Program-made: the position numbers and the translations under genes
In this document: positions 1-9,403 of the stretch, piece after piece
Layout: each line of letters opens with the position of its first letter
Numbering within the stretch: the first letter of the stretch is position 1
Assembly (NCBI GenBank): GCA_007134735.1
Contig: SLKG01000166.1
Location: forward strand, 1 to 37,760
DNA from: Kiritimatiellia bacterium
GTDB lineage: Bacteria > Verrucomicrobiota > Kiritimatiellia > SLAD01
Reading direction: 5' to 3'
DNA: 37,760 bases
Notes under the pieces: generated by a model
Told to the model about the DNA's origin: nothing
What the model saw: the letters and a program-made list of their open reading frames with translations, nothing else
The model's database searches: none

Positions 1-145
1 GGCGCTCGCTCCGGACGATCCGGATGTCCGCCTGGTCGAAACTGAAATTGACCGTGGCCGGAGCCTCCGCCCGGTCCCCGGGCGCGGGCATACCAATAAC
101 GCCGGTCAGAAAGACCAGCCACACAAACAATATGCGGTTCTTCAT
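1..145 (-). CDS. N-terminal fragment of an exported protein, possibly a secretin/STN-type domain protein (runs off left edge)
   Basis: Open minus-strand frame from ATG at 145 to the window edge, absent from the ORF track because it is truncated: MKNRILFVWLVFLTGVIGMPAPGDRAEAPATVNFSFDQADIRIVRSER. Signal peptide-like start; VNFSFDQADIRIV resembles the start of STN/secretin N-domains. Confidence 0.4.
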   Translation of the reverse strand, partial: MKNRILFVWLVFLTGVIGMPAPGDRAEAPATVNFSFDQADIRIVRSER

Positions 146-156
146 CTGGGCAGGCC

Positions 157-930
157 TTATTTCACTATACCACGACGGGTCGCATCAACGAATTCAATAA
201 TATGCCTTATTTCTTCGCTCTCTTCCAGCTCCGTCTTCAGTTTCTCAACTGCCCGCGACGTTGACAACCCTTCTCGATAAAGAATCTTGTAGGCTTTTTT
301 CAGCAATTGGATGCGATCGGCGGGCATCTCCCGGCGTTTCAACCCGACCAGATTGACGCCGTGGACCGCCAGCGGATGACCATCGGCCATCATGTACGGA
401 GGAATATCCTGCGTGACCTTCGAACACCCGCCGATGATGCTTAACCGGCCTATGCGCACAAATTGATGGATCCCGCACAACCCGCCCACAATGACATGAT
501 CCTCCAGCGTGACATGGCCGGCCAGGGTTCCGCAATTGGCGATAATCACATGGTTGCCCACACGGCAATCATGCGCCACATGCGCATACGCCATGATGTG
601 GCAATCCGATCCCACCCGCGTAACATCACCATCGCCGGTCGCGCTGTTGACGGTGACATATTCGCGAAGGGTGGTACGATCCCCGATCTCTACGCGCGTG
701 TGACCGCCCGCATATTTGAGATCCTGGGTTTGCGTACCCAGGCTGGCGAACGGAAACACCGTGCAGTTCCCGCCGATTGTCGTATCGCCGTCGATATGCG
801 CATGGGCCATGACCTGCGTACCCGGGCCGATCCTTACACGGGGGCCGATGATGCTGTATGGACCGATGACCACATCGGAAGACAGTTCGGATTGCGGCGC
901 CACGACGGCAGTGGGATGAATGTTTGACAT
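157..930 (-). CDS. lpxA: Acyl-[ACP]--UDP-N-acetylglucosamine O-acyltransferase
   Basis: Left-handed beta-helix hexapeptide repeats, IHPTAVV start, HIMAYAHVAHDCRVGNHVIIANCGTLAGHV and GGLCGIHQFVRIG motifs. ATG at 930 preferred to the TTG at 942 used in the ORF track. Confidence 0.96.
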   Translation of the reverse strand: MSNIHPTAVVAPQSELSSDVVIGPYSIIGPRVRIGPGTQVMAHAHIDGDTTIGGNCTVFPFASLGTQTQDLKYAGGHTRVEIGDRTTLREYVTVNSATGDGDVTRVGSDCHIMAYAHVAHDCRVGNHVIIANCGTLAGHVTLEDHVIVGGLCGIHQFVRIGRLSIIGGCSKVTQDIPPYMMADGHPLAVHGVNLVGLKRREMPADRIQLLKKAYKILYREGLSTSRAVEKLKTELEESEEIRHIIEFVDATRRGIVK

Positions 931-938
931 ACGCGCTC

Positions 939-1373
939 TCAATCGTCCTTGCGCCCGAACATCATTTCCGCCTCCGACGCAAGCCCGCCATCCACCAGGA
1001 CCTTTCCGTGCAGCTTCGCCATCGCGGTCCGGTTTTTCAGCAGCACCACCTCGATGCGCAATTGATCGCCGGGCCGGACAATCTTCCGGAACCGGGCATT
1101 ATGAATGGCCAGGAAATACGCAATGTCGCCCTCGCGCCGCGTTACCCGGTTCAACAGGATGCCGCCCACCTGGGCCATCGCTTCGACCTGCAATACACCG
1201 GGCATGACCGGATTGCCCGGGAAATGTCCCTGGAAAAAGGGCTCGTTGACCGTTACATTCTTGATCCCTACAATCCGTTCCTTGTCGTCGCACTCGATCA
1301 CGCGATCCACAAGCAACATGGGATAGCGGTGAGGCAGAATACTCATCACGTCCACCGTTTCTATACACGCCAT
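939..1373 (-). CDS. fabZ: 3-hydroxyacyl-[acyl-carrier-protein] dehydratase FabZ
   Basis: [37 protein letters not shown] hot-dog dehydratase motifs; adjacent to lpxA. Confidence 0.96.
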   Translation of the reverse strand: MACIETVDVMSILPHRYPMLLVDRVIECDDKERIVGIKNVTVNEPFFQGHFPGNPVMPGVLQVEAMAQVGGILLNRVTRREGDIAYFLAIHNARFRKIVRPGDQLRIEVVLLKNRTAMAKLHGKVLVDGGLASEAEMMFGRKDD

Positions 1374-1545
1374 ATGCTTCTCCCGACTAATTAAAAAGGC
1401 CTTTGTTGTTCACCCGGATGAATACCGTTCGACCGGTTTCGTGGTGATGTAAGCGACCATGTCTAACAGAAGCGGAGCCCTGTGGAAACAAAAATCCCCC
1501 CCTCCGAAAGCCTGCGTGGGGAAGATCGGAGTGAACGCCCCCGGA

Positions 1546-2184
1546 TCACTGCGCCTTGATGCGTGTGCCGGCCAGGCCGAAACGAATCGGTTCCCCCCGG
1601 CCGATCAACTCGTAGGCCACATCGACTTCCTCGTGCCAGGCGAGCGCGCGGGCGAATTTGAAAACACGAAAACTGTCGTCCCGGACAATGAAGGTCAACA
1701 TCTCTTCATCCTTGTTCATGCCGTCGAGAATCCGCCCGAACCAATCGGTCGGACCCTCCTTCTGGATGTCTTCCAGGGGATACCCCGAAACATCGGGCAA
1801 CGGATGCAAGGCCAGTTGCCCCATCAGGGCATAACTTAAATCGATGCGATACGCCTCATCCTCCACGTTTGTCCGGCTCATAAGCCCGAGCAACTGCTCG
1901 ATATTCCCATCGGTCTCAATCCGGAGATTCCTTAATGTGGTATTCGCAGTCGCCTGGAGACGATCCAGGGGAACCATGAAAAGCTGATCGTTTCGGGCCT
2001 CGATGAAAATGGGACGCTTGTCGGTTTCGCGAGCCACCGGGGTGGGAATCAGCACACGGGTTTGGGAGGCGTCAATGCCGATCAGGATGATAATCAACAC
2101 GAGCACCCCCACCAGACACGTCATGATGTCCAGGAAGGAGTCCAGGTTGATACCGCCTGCGCCTGCTTGTCCTTTACGGGCCAC
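1546..2184 (-). CDS. ExbD/TolR-like biopolymer transport protein, paralog retaining the TM Asp
   Basis: Single N-terminal TM helix NLDSFLDIMTCLVGVLVLIIILIGI, periplasmic domain; overlaps the upstream ExbD-like gene and follows a MotA/TolQ/ExbB gene. Confidence 0.75.
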   Translation of the reverse strand: MARKGQAGAGGINLDSFLDIMTCLVGVLVLIIILIGIDASQTRVLIPTPVARETDKRPIFIEARNDQLFMVPLDRLQATANTTLRNLRIETDGNIEQLLGLMSRTNVEDEAYRIDLSYALMGQLALHPLPDVSGYPLEDIQKEGPTDWFGRILDGMNKDEEMLTFIVRDDSFRVFKFARALAWHEEVDVAYELIGRGEPIRFGLAGTRIKAQ

Positions 2185-2725
2185 GGATTATCGTTCCCAT
2201 CTGTTCCATCTCCTCGCGGTCGCGACGAGCTCGCTCGTAATCGACCGGCCGGCCGGCCTCGAAGAGTTCCCAACCCAGATCGATGCCCCGATCCTCAATC
2301 GCACGCTGCAAATGACGGAAGACCGGGACCGAACCGGGCCGAATGAGCAGGACGACATATTCCTCGTCCTTGTTCTCCGACAAGTAATCCAACAACCGTT
2401 CGAAGGAATTCTGCGGCCGTTCCAAATCCCGGATGGGAACGACAATCCCCCCGGGATAGATGATGATCCGGTCCGGATACACATCCACATAAGCCGGTTC
2501 CTTGTGGATATTACCAAACGGGAACGGTTCCCCGCCCTCGGTTTCCGTACCGCCATCCACCCAGATGCCGGACCGGATAACCGACGTGATCACCGTCTGC
2601 TCGGGATTGCTGATGATAATGAGGGTGTTGGCCACCAGCAGAATAACCAGGGCCCCGATCGTCATGATCAGCACGGCCATAAAGGCCGAGAGATCCACCT
2701 TTGCCTGTGCCGCTTTCTGTGCCAT
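2174..2725 (-). CDS. ExbD/TolR-like protein lacking the TM Asp
   Basis: N-terminal TM VDLSAFMAVLIMTIGALVILLVANTLI aligns ungapped with the TM of the 1546..2184 product; C-terminal NKDEE...VF...(V/I)D...EL...G.P shared by both proteins. Confidence 0.7.
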   Translation of the reverse strand: MAQKAAQAKVDLSAFMAVLIMTIGALVILLVANTLIIISNPEQTVITSVIRSGIWVDGGTETEGGEPFPFGNIHKEPAYVDVYPDRIIIYPGGIVVPIRDLERPQNSFERLLDYLSENKDEEYVVLLIRPGSVPVFRHLQRAIEDRGIDLGWELFEAGRPVDYERARRDREEMEQMGTIIRGP

Positions 2726-2768
2726 GGCCTATCAACGTACTCCACACGACGGGTACTTGCCACTTGCC

Positions 2769-4262
2769 TCAAGATATTTCTTCACGCAACGTGATCACCC
2801 GCGGCTTGCTCAACCGTTTGCAGAATTCATCGGTATTGACCAGGTGACTCCGCAATTCCTGCATGGTTTGCTGAAACTCAGCCGATGTCGCAATCCCCTC
2901 GATCCCCTTCCGCATGGATTCCTCGATGTGCAGGAGATCTTCAATGGTCGAGGCGAGCTTGACCACCTGCTCCATCCGGGAACCCAATTCACGCGCGGCA
3001 CTCAAGGATTGCTCGGACGTTTCCCGGGTCGTTTCTCGCAGCGCATCCACGCCCGACCGGTAATCTTCCGCGACTTTCCTCGCGCTCTCGTACAGCTCTT
3101 CACTGACTTCGCGGAATTGGCGAACCTCTTCCTCGGCGGCTTGTTTCCGCCGCTCCAGCATCTGGCTGTCCTCTTCCCGCACATCGTCAACAATCTTGCG
3201 CATGGCGGCTTCCAGCGAATCGCCCACCGTCGCCATGCTCGACGTCATCCGCGCCGTCAATTCGTTCAGTGTGCTTTCGTATCCCTTGGACAGTTCGCCA
3301 AAACGTTTTTCGACGGATGAGGCCGCCCGCTCGATGGCATTGGAGAAGACCTCCTCGTACCGGTCCGGATCCGGAATGTAGCGCCGGAAGGCCGCTTCGA
3401 TCGAATCCTCAAGGTTCTCGATGACGATGGGCTGCTGTTCGGGTGAGGGAAACCGGGAAATCAGCGTATCATCCAGGTAATTGTCGATCTCCACAAAGAG
3501 ATTCTCCTCCCGGCGCTGAATCGCTGAAAGCGGGAACATCAGGACCACGGAAAGGATCAACGCCAGCAGCGTCGTATCAAACGCCACGCCGAGTCCCCGG
3601 GTCACACCGGCAATACCTTCCCGGATCTGCTCCAATCCGGCCGCTTCACCCAATACGTCCGTAAAACTTGCCACGGCGCCGCCCAGACCCATCACCGTGC
3701 CGATGAAACCCAGAATCGGAATGGCCCAGATCAACGTACGCCCGATCGCGTACGATGAATCGGACGCGCTCATATCCCGCTCCGACTCGGCCGCCGCCCA
3801 GGAAGCCACGCGCGAAATATCCTTGGAACCCAGCCACAACGCTAGAAGCCGGTCAATACGGGTCAACAGGATACTCCATTCCAGCGATTCATCCTCATGA
3901 ATCCTCCGTCGGAGCTCCATGATTTCATCGTCGTTGCTGAGATCGATGTCGGGATCAACCGGCGCCTCTACGACGCTGTTTAATTGATTGCGAACAATTC
4001 TCGTTTTCAGGAATACGAGGGCCGCCACCATGAAGGCCATGAACAATTCCACATATTGCACGGGCCCGCGGTCGTTGATGATGCTGTAGATATACGCAAC
4101 AAACCCGACGGGATGGTCTCTCAACGGGAATACGGCAAACGCTATGCCGATGGCGCCGATTAACCCAACCAGCAACTGAATGACTATATTCGCGTCCGTC
4201 GATGGGCGACTACCCGTCAGTTCCTCTTGTTCCGCCTCCAGGGCCACCTGTTCTTCAGCCAT
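2769..4262 (-). CDS. MotA/TolQ/ExbB proton channel family protein with long C-terminal helical tail
   Basis: SSYAIGRTLIWAIPILGFIGTVMGLGGAVASF and GVTRGLGVAFDTTLLALILSVVLMFPLSAIQRREE are MotA/TolQ/ExbB channel motifs; about 200 aa of E/R/K-rich helical tail. Confidence 0.88.
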   Translation of the reverse strand: MAEEQVALEAEQEELTGSRPSTDANIVIQLLVGLIGAIGIAFAVFPLRDHPVGFVAYIYSIINDRGPVQYVELFMAFMVAALVFLKTRIVRNQLNSVVEAPVDPDIDLSNDDEIMELRRRIHEDESLEWSILLTRIDRLLALWLGSKDISRVASWAAAESERDMSASDSSYAIGRTLIWAIPILGFIGTVMGLGGAVASFTDVLGEAAGLEQIREGIAGVTRGLGVAFDTTLLALILSVVLMFPLSAIQRREENLFVEIDNYLDDTLISRFPSPEQQPIVIENLEDSIEAAFRRYIPDPDRYEEVFSNAIERAASSVEKRFGELSKGYESTLNELTARMTSSMATVGDSLEAAMRKIVDDVREEDSQMLERRKQAAEEEVRQFREVSEELYESARKVAEDYRSGVDALRETTRETSEQSLSAARELGSRMEQVVKLASTIEDLLHIEESMRKGIEGIATSAEFQQTMQELRSHLVNTDEFCKRLSKPRVITLREEIS

Positions 4263-4353
4263 AGAACACCTCGCGCTCGGTTGATGAAAGTCCTACGCCC
4301 CTGTCACCGCCGGTCAAACCGGATCCGGCGGATGCGCACTCATTATCGCACGA

Positions 4354-4369
4354 ATCCATACGTATGGAT
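4354..4369. promoter_or_regulatory. 16-bp perfect palindrome in divergent intergenic region (candidate operator)
   Basis: ATCCATACGTATGGAT between the divergent genes at 4262(-) and 4512(+). Confidence 0.35.
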
Positions 4370-4511
4370 AAATATAGTCTTCCAGCCGATTATTGTCTAT
4401 AAAGGAATTATGGGATGTCAACCCATAACGACACGGGAGCGGCTCCGGCGGCACGGCATGACCCGGTTGTTCAAGAGACGGATCGGTTGAATACGCGGAA
4501 CGCGCGGACGA

Positions 4512-5495
4512 ATGATGTACGACGTCTATTTCTACGAAACGTTCAGCGAGGAAAAGGAGTTGCTGATCTCCGAAGTCGGTTGCCGCATCAAGGCGGCCTG
4601 CACGCCGTTGACCATCGCCGAATCCGGACACCGCACACCGCCGGCAAAGATCATCAGTATTCGAACCCAGTCCGCCGTGCCGCCGGAATGGAGCTCCTCG
4701 ATACACGCTGTGCTGACCCGGAGCGTCGGCTACGATCACCTGGCACACTTCCGGAAAGGAAACGACGATAACATCGCGCTCGGATATCTGCCCGACTACT
4801 GTGCCGGGGCCGTAGCCGAACAGGCCATCCTGCTCATGCTGGCGCTGATGCGGCGGCTCCACCGTCAAACGGCGCAGGTGCGCCGTTTTAACCGAAATGG
4901 ACTGACGGGGGATGAATGCGCCGGGAAGACACTGCTCGTCGTCGGCGTCGGGCGAATCGGAAAACGCGTGCTCGACCTCGTCCGCGGTCTCGGAATGCAA
5001 ACGCTCGGCGTGGATATCGACCCCCGCCATCCATCGGTGGAATACGTATCCATCCCGGACGGAATGAAGGCGGCCGATGTGATCGTGTGCGCGATGAATC
5101 TGACCCGGCACAATGCCGCCTATTTTAACCAGGAACGGTTTCGGGAACTTGCGAAACCCGCTTATTTCATCAATGTCGGTCGCGGAGAGTGTTCCCCGCC
5201 GCGGGACCTTCTCGCCGCCCTCGAGGAACGCCGCTTGAACGGCGTTGCCCTCGATGTCTTCCCGGACGAAGGTCGCTTGGCCGAAAACTGGCGGAAACGC
5301 ACCGCCGCCCCGAGCCCCGAAGCGGCCGCGCTGCTTCGGTTGGCCCGAAGAAAGGATGTCATCCTGACTCCGCACAACGCCTTTAACACGCGCGAGTCTG
5401 TAAAACGGAAAGCGGAACAGAGCGTTGCGCAAATCATGCACTACGTACAATACGGGCGATTCATCTGGGAAATACCGGCCGACGACCCGGCATGA
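4512..5495 (+). CDS. D-isomer specific 2-hydroxyacid dehydrogenase (NAD-binding)
   Basis: RSVGYDHL, LLVVGVGRIGKRVLDLVRGLGMQTLGVDIDPR Rossmann motif, FINVGRGE, GVALDVFPDEG, LTPHNAF. Confidence 0.9.
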   Translation: MMYDVYFYETFSEEKELLISEVGCRIKAACTPLTIAESGHRTPPAKIISIRTQSAVPPEWSSSIHAVLTRSVGYDHLAHFRKGNDDNIALGYLPDYCAGAVAEQAILLMLALMRRLHRQTAQVRRFNRNGLTGDECAGKTLLVVGVGRIGKRVLDLVRGLGMQTLGVDIDPRHPSVEYVSIPDGMKAADVIVCAMNLTRHNAAYFNQERFRELAKPAYFINVGRGECSPPRDLLAALEERRLNGVALDVFPDEGRLAENWRKRTAAPSPEAAALLRLARRKDVILTPHNAFNTRESVKRKAEQSVAQIMHYVQYGRFIWEIPADDPA

Positions 5496-5629
5496 TCGCA
5501 TTTGACATATCGGGCTCCCCCCGCCATATTGTGACCCGGAATGGATGAACAAACGAACGGGTGGCGCGATCGGCCCTGCCGGGTCCCGCGGTCCATCTAC
5601 ACCACCAACGATCAAGGACCTGTGACATT

Positions 5630-6724
5630 ATGAATCTGTTTCGACACCATACATGGATATGCCGCCCGGCAGGACGCCTCATTCTCGTCGTACCCGCCCT
5701 GCTGGTGCTCGGTTGGTCGCTTGCGGGATGTGAGCGGAGCCCGGATCACGATCTTCAGGACGACCTGGACATTACCCTGATGGGTGACCCATTCGCCGAT
5801 AACGGCGAGGTCCGCCCGCCGCTGGATCCCAACCGGGTCATTGTCCGCGTGGACGGAAAAGAACTTACGCAGAAGAATCTGGCCGACGAAGTGAACATCA
5901 TCGTAAGTCAGATCCGGGGACACGTTCCCCCCGAACAATTCGCGCAGATGCATGATGAAATCGTACATCAGGCCATGGAGAACCTGATCATCAAGACTCT
6001 GCTGGCCGATGAGGTGGAGAAGGAATCGGTCATCGTTGATGAAAGCGAAGTGGACGCGGCGATCAACGAATTGAAGGCCGGCATTCCCCCCGGCGATTCG
6101 CTGGACCGGTACCTTCAAGAGATGAACCTCACTCGTGAAGAATTCCGCGCGCGCATCCGGAACGACCTCCAAATCAACAGGGTCCTCGAAGAAAAGGTCC
6201 GGGACATCGCCCAACCCACGGACGAGGAAATCACCGATTTCTACGAGGAAAACATCGAGCGCTTTGATCGCCCCAAAACCGTGACCGCCCGGCATATCCT
6301 GATTGCGACTGAACCGCAGGACGACGAAACCGCCCGGGAAGAAAAGCGGGACCAGGCGGAAGATCTCCGGCAGCGCCTTCTTGCCGGGGATGACTTCGCC
6401 GCCCTGGCCGCCCAGTTTTCAGACTGCCCGAGCGGGGCCAACGGCGGCGACCTCGGGGAATTTACAGAGGGGCAAATGGTGCCCGCCTTTGAGGAAGCGG
6501 CTTTCTCCCAACCCATCGGGGAAATCGGCCCTGTCGTGGAAACCCGTTTCGGATATCACGTCATCAAGGTGACCGATCGCACACCCGCCCGGCAACTTAC
6601 GATCGAGGAAAGCCGGGAGCGGATCGCCGATCATCTGCTCAGCCAGAATCAACGCACCATCTTGCGAGCCTATATCAGCGAACTGCAGGAAAAAGCGGAC
6701 ATCGAATTCCTGGATGCGCCCTGA
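5630..6724 (+). CDS. PpiC/SurA-type parvulin peptidyl-prolyl isomerase lipoprotein
   Basis: Lipobox LAGC near the N terminus; parvulin core RHILIATEPQ...FAALAAQFSDCPSGANGGDLGEFTEGQMVPAFEEAAF...GYHVIKVTDR. ATG at 5630 preferred over the 5561 ORF start. Confidence 0.92.
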   Translation: MNLFRHHTWICRPAGRLILVVPALLVLGWSLAGCERSPDHDLQDDLDITLMGDPFADNGEVRPPLDPNRVIVRVDGKELTQKNLADEVNIIVSQIRGHVPPEQFAQMHDEIVHQAMENLIIKTLLADEVEKESVIVDESEVDAAINELKAGIPPGDSLDRYLQEMNLTREEFRARIRNDLQINRVLEEKVRDIAQPTDEEITDFYEENIERFDRPKTVTARHILIATEPQDDETAREEKRDQAEDLRQRLLAGDDFAALAAQFSDCPSGANGGDLGEFTEGQMVPAFEEAAFSQPIGEIGPVVETRFGYHVIKVTDRTPARQLTIEESRERIADHLLSQNQRTILRAYISELQEKADIEFLDAP

Positions 6725-6729
6725 ACCGG

Positions 6730-6816
6730 TGGTGCACCCGAGAGGATTCGAACCTCCACGCCCTTGCGGGCACAAGAACCTGAATCTTGCGTGTCTGCCA
6801 GTTCCACCACGGGTGC
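6730..6816 (-). tRNA. tRNA-Leu (anticodon CAG)
   Basis: Minus strand GCACCCGTGGTGGAACTGGCAGACACGCAAGATTCAGGTTCTTGTGCCCGCAAGGGCGTGGAGGTTCGAATCCTCTCGGGTGCACCA; 7-bp acceptor stem, anticodon stem CAAGA/TCTTG with loop TTCAGGT, long variable arm, GGTTCGAATCC T-arm, encoded CCA. Confidence 0.97.
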
Positions 6817-6888
6817 TTCAGCCGTTGTAGGTCTATGTGTTAGCATGTGTTCGGGCGCAAGTCAATGGACAGGCCATCGGCGCCCGGG

Positions 6889-7692
6889 TCAGTCCGAAAA
6901 GCTCGCGGTAGCGCCGTGAACCTGGACCCCTCCGTCCGGCGTCACTTCAAAACGCACCCCGGCGCCTTCCCCGGAGTAAAACGTCCTCTGGACCAACCGT
7001 CCGCGCGGAGTAAAGGTGTGATGGGCAAAACGGGCCGGACCGGTCTGATGAAGGACATGCACATTGAATTCATCATCCGTTTCCAACTGCGGCCGGAACT
7101 GCCGGACAATGCGTCCCAGATAAATGACCCCGTAACTCATGCCGGCGGAAGGGTCGTCAATCCTCAAGAACACGTGCTCGCCGCGATCCCGGTTCAGCGT
7201 CAGAATGCGGTAGGCCCGGTACGCGTCGCCGTCCGGCGCCGCCGCCGCCGCCATGCGCGTCACCTCGTAACCCGGCACCACGTCCAAATAGGCGGCCGGT
7301 GAGGCAAATGAGGACCCCGCCCAGTCCATCCGGGCCCGTATCGTATAAGGCCCCGTCGATCGAAGATCATAGGCATCCGACAGCACAACCCGAACCGTCT
7401 CCGACCGACGCGGGGGGATGACCCGGGGTTCCGCGATCACCGGCGCATCCCGACGGTCCGCCAGCCGCCCCGGAGACCGCTCGATCATGAAGCGAAGCCG
7501 GACATCGCCGGGATCATCCGATACCCGCAGGGTCTGTGCGGTGTTGTTCTGGATCCGGACCGTCGCCACAACCGGCTCATGCCGAACCACCCGCGAATGA
7601 TCAAGCCGGCACGACAATTCTATTTGAGCCGCCGCCAAATAGGGTGCGGCCATCAGCAATCCTGAAATGGCCATGATCGTTCGTATGTTCAT
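6889..7692 (-). CDS. Hypothetical secreted protein
   Basis: 267-aa ORF with signal peptide MNIRTIMAISGLLMAAPYLAAAQ; no family recognised. Confidence 0.6.
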   Translation of the reverse strand: MNIRTIMAISGLLMAAPYLAAAQIELSCRLDHSRVVRHEPVVATVRIQNNTAQTLRVSDDPGDVRLRFMIERSPGRLADRRDAPVIAEPRVIPPRRSETVRVVLSDAYDLRSTGPYTIRARMDWAGSSFASPAAYLDVVPGYEVTRMAAAAAPDGDAYRAYRILTLNRDRGEHVFLRIDDPSAGMSYGVIYLGRIVRQFRPQLETDDEFNVHVLHQTGPARFAHHTFTPRGRLVQRTFYSGEGAGVRFEVTPDGGVQVHGATASFSD

Positions 7693-7747
7693 CCTGTATT
7701 ACCATCCATTCGTTAATGAAATTCCGGAAGGAACGGTCCCTCCACGC

Positions 7748-8470
7748 CTACCGGCCCACCGCCAACCGGGCCGCGAGCCGTGCCGGAAGGCCCGAATCGA
7801 TAATTTTCTTCTGCGTAACACGATAATCGTAGGATACCCGATGCAATTCGATCTCGTTGTTCAGCAGATCGTAAATGGCATACGCCGCGCGGGGATCGCC
7901 GTCCCTCGGCTGACCTACACTACCGACATTGATGAAGTATTTCTTTCCGAGTGAAATCCGTATCTTGGCGTACAGACCGGCACGTACCACTTCCGCCTTT
8001 TCAAAAGCCAACGGAACATGCGTATGCCCGAAAAAACAAAGGGAGGTGGCCTGATACGCGAAACTCGCCTCCGCTTCCAGCTTGTCGAAAACATAACCCC
8101 ACATTTCCGGTGTATCCAGCGTGCTGTGCACAATCGTAAACGTCTCAACCCGGTCCACGTATTTCAACCCCCGTAAATAATCACGCTGTTCTTCCGACAA
8201 CTGTCTCCGCGTCCAGTCCACAACGTCCGCCGCCAGCGGATGAAAACCGTTCAGATTATCATTGTGCGAGCAGTAATGGTCGTGATTCCCCCGAACCGTC
8301 GGGCACCCCAGCTCCTGAATGACCTCCAGGCATTCCACGGGATTGGCGTTGTACCCCACGATATCGCCCAGACAAACGTATCCCGATACTTTTTTCGTAC
8401 GAGCGTCCTCCAGCACCGCCCGGAGCGCTTCAAGATTGCTGTGAATGTCCGCTAGGATGGCATACTTCAT
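7748..8470 (-). CDS. Metallophosphoesterase (YfcE/MJ0936-type calcineurin-like)
   Basis: MKYAILADIHSNLEAL, CLGDIVGYNANP, VRGNHDHY, FFGHTHVP, INVGSVGQPRDGDP. Confidence 0.94.
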   Translation of the reverse strand: MKYAILADIHSNLEALRAVLEDARTKKVSGYVCLGDIVGYNANPVECLEVIQELGCPTVRGNHDHYCSHNDNLNGFHPLAADVVDWTRRQLSEEQRDYLRGLKYVDRVETFTIVHSTLDTPEMWGYVFDKLEAEASFAYQATSLCFFGHTHVPLAFEKAEVVRAGLYAKIRISLGKKYFINVGSVGQPRDGDPRAAYAIYDLLNNEIELHRVSYDYRVTQKKIIDSGLPARLAARLAVGR

Positions 8471-8489
8471 AATCCTGCATTCCCATGGC

Positions 8490-8774
8490 TTATCCGTATC
8501 GAACCGTGAAATCCCGGTATTCTCCCGTTGCCCCGCCCCATTGAATGGATTCGTTGAATATAAAACGGCCCACCGGCGATTGCTTGACGGCCTGAATGAA
8601 ACGCAGAATCTCGCCCTCTTCGCCCTCTACGCATATACGCACACTTCCGTCCATTTCATTTTGTACAAACCCGGACACCGGGTAATCCTTCGCCACGTGA
8701 ACAACCGTGTAACGAAACCCCACCCCTTGTACACGGCCCGCATATCGAACAACAGCTCTTTTCCTTCCACTCAT
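8490..8774 (-). CDS. acyP: Acylphosphatase
   Basis: RYAGRVQGVGFRYTVVHVAKDYPVSGFVQNEMDGSVRICVEGE. ATG at 8774 preferred; ORF track start 8882 includes an unlikely extension. Confidence 0.93.
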   Translation of the reverse strand: MSGRKRAVVRYAGRVQGVGFRYTVVHVAKDYPVSGFVQNEMDGSVRICVEGEEGEILRFIQAVKQSPVGRFIFNESIQWGGATGEYRDFTVRYG

Positions 8775-8890
8775 CTCCGGCTTCACAGAATAGTATTGTG
8801 GCGGACCGGGCGCAATCGGAAACGTGCGCTTGCCCGGACCCCTCTTCAGCGGTATGTATCCGGTGTGAACCCGGTATCCCAAGGACGATC

Positions 8891-9403
8891 ATGCCCCATA
8901 GCAAAATTCATCTGATCCTGCCGGCGGTCGTTCTGGTCGGCGCCGGGGTCCTGCTGTACGCGTGGCAACACGATCGGGATGCCCGTATGATCCAGCGAAA
9001 TCTCAACCGGTTGCGCGATAACCTTGAGAAAGAAGCAACGGAAACGGGTGCGGGCGCCGTTCGACGCTCAAACCGGATCCCCGGGTTCTTCGCCCCGGAC
9101 GCCGGGTTCCGGCTGGCCCCTCATTTTCCGGTTCCCGTGGATCGGCGAGAACTCGCCGGCCATGTTTTCCGGGCCCGAAACGCCTTGGATACACTGGAAA
9201 TCGATATCCCGGACCGCGAACTGACCATCGCGGATTCACGCCGGGCCGCCGCCATGCGCGTGTTCGCACAGGCCAAAGCCCGCTTTCCCGACGGGCAAAT
9301 CGAGCGGCATGAACTCGAATTCGAGGTGGAATGGATCAAAGAAGACGGAACATGGTTGATCCGGGAAGTCATCCTGGTCCAGGGCGTCCGAAACCCGCGT
9401 TGA
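8891..9403 (+). CDS. Hypothetical N-terminally membrane-anchored protein
   Basis: ATG at 8891: MPHSKIHLILPAVVLVGAGVLLYAW TM, then a soluble domain ending FEVEWIKEDGTWLIREVILVQG, loosely NTF2-like in appearance. Confidence 0.55.
   Translation: MPHSKIHLILPAVVLVGAGVLLYAWQHDRDARMIQRNLNRLRDNLEKEATETGAGAVRRSNRIPGFFAPDAGFRLAPHFPVPVDRRELAGHVFRARNALDTLEIDIPDRELTIADSRRAAAMRVFAQAKARFPDGQIERHELEFEVEWIKEDGTWLIREVILVQGVRNPR

Noticed and set aside
1480-1545. Rho-independent terminator between the ExbD-like gene and fabZ
   Set aside because: Minus-strand GGGGGGGATTTTTG has a T-run but no convincing stem adjacent to it.
2769-4262. Zorya defence system
   Set aside because: Tailed MotA-like subunit is suggestive, but there is no OmpA-domain ZorB and no ZorC/ZorD-like helicase/nuclease; partners are small ExbD-like proteins beside lpxA/fabZ.
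4314-5615. 433-aa minus-strand ORF opposite the 2-hydroxyacid dehydrogenase
   Set aside because: Shadow ORF in GC-rich sequence; the plus strand encodes a clear dehydrogenase with Rossmann motifs.
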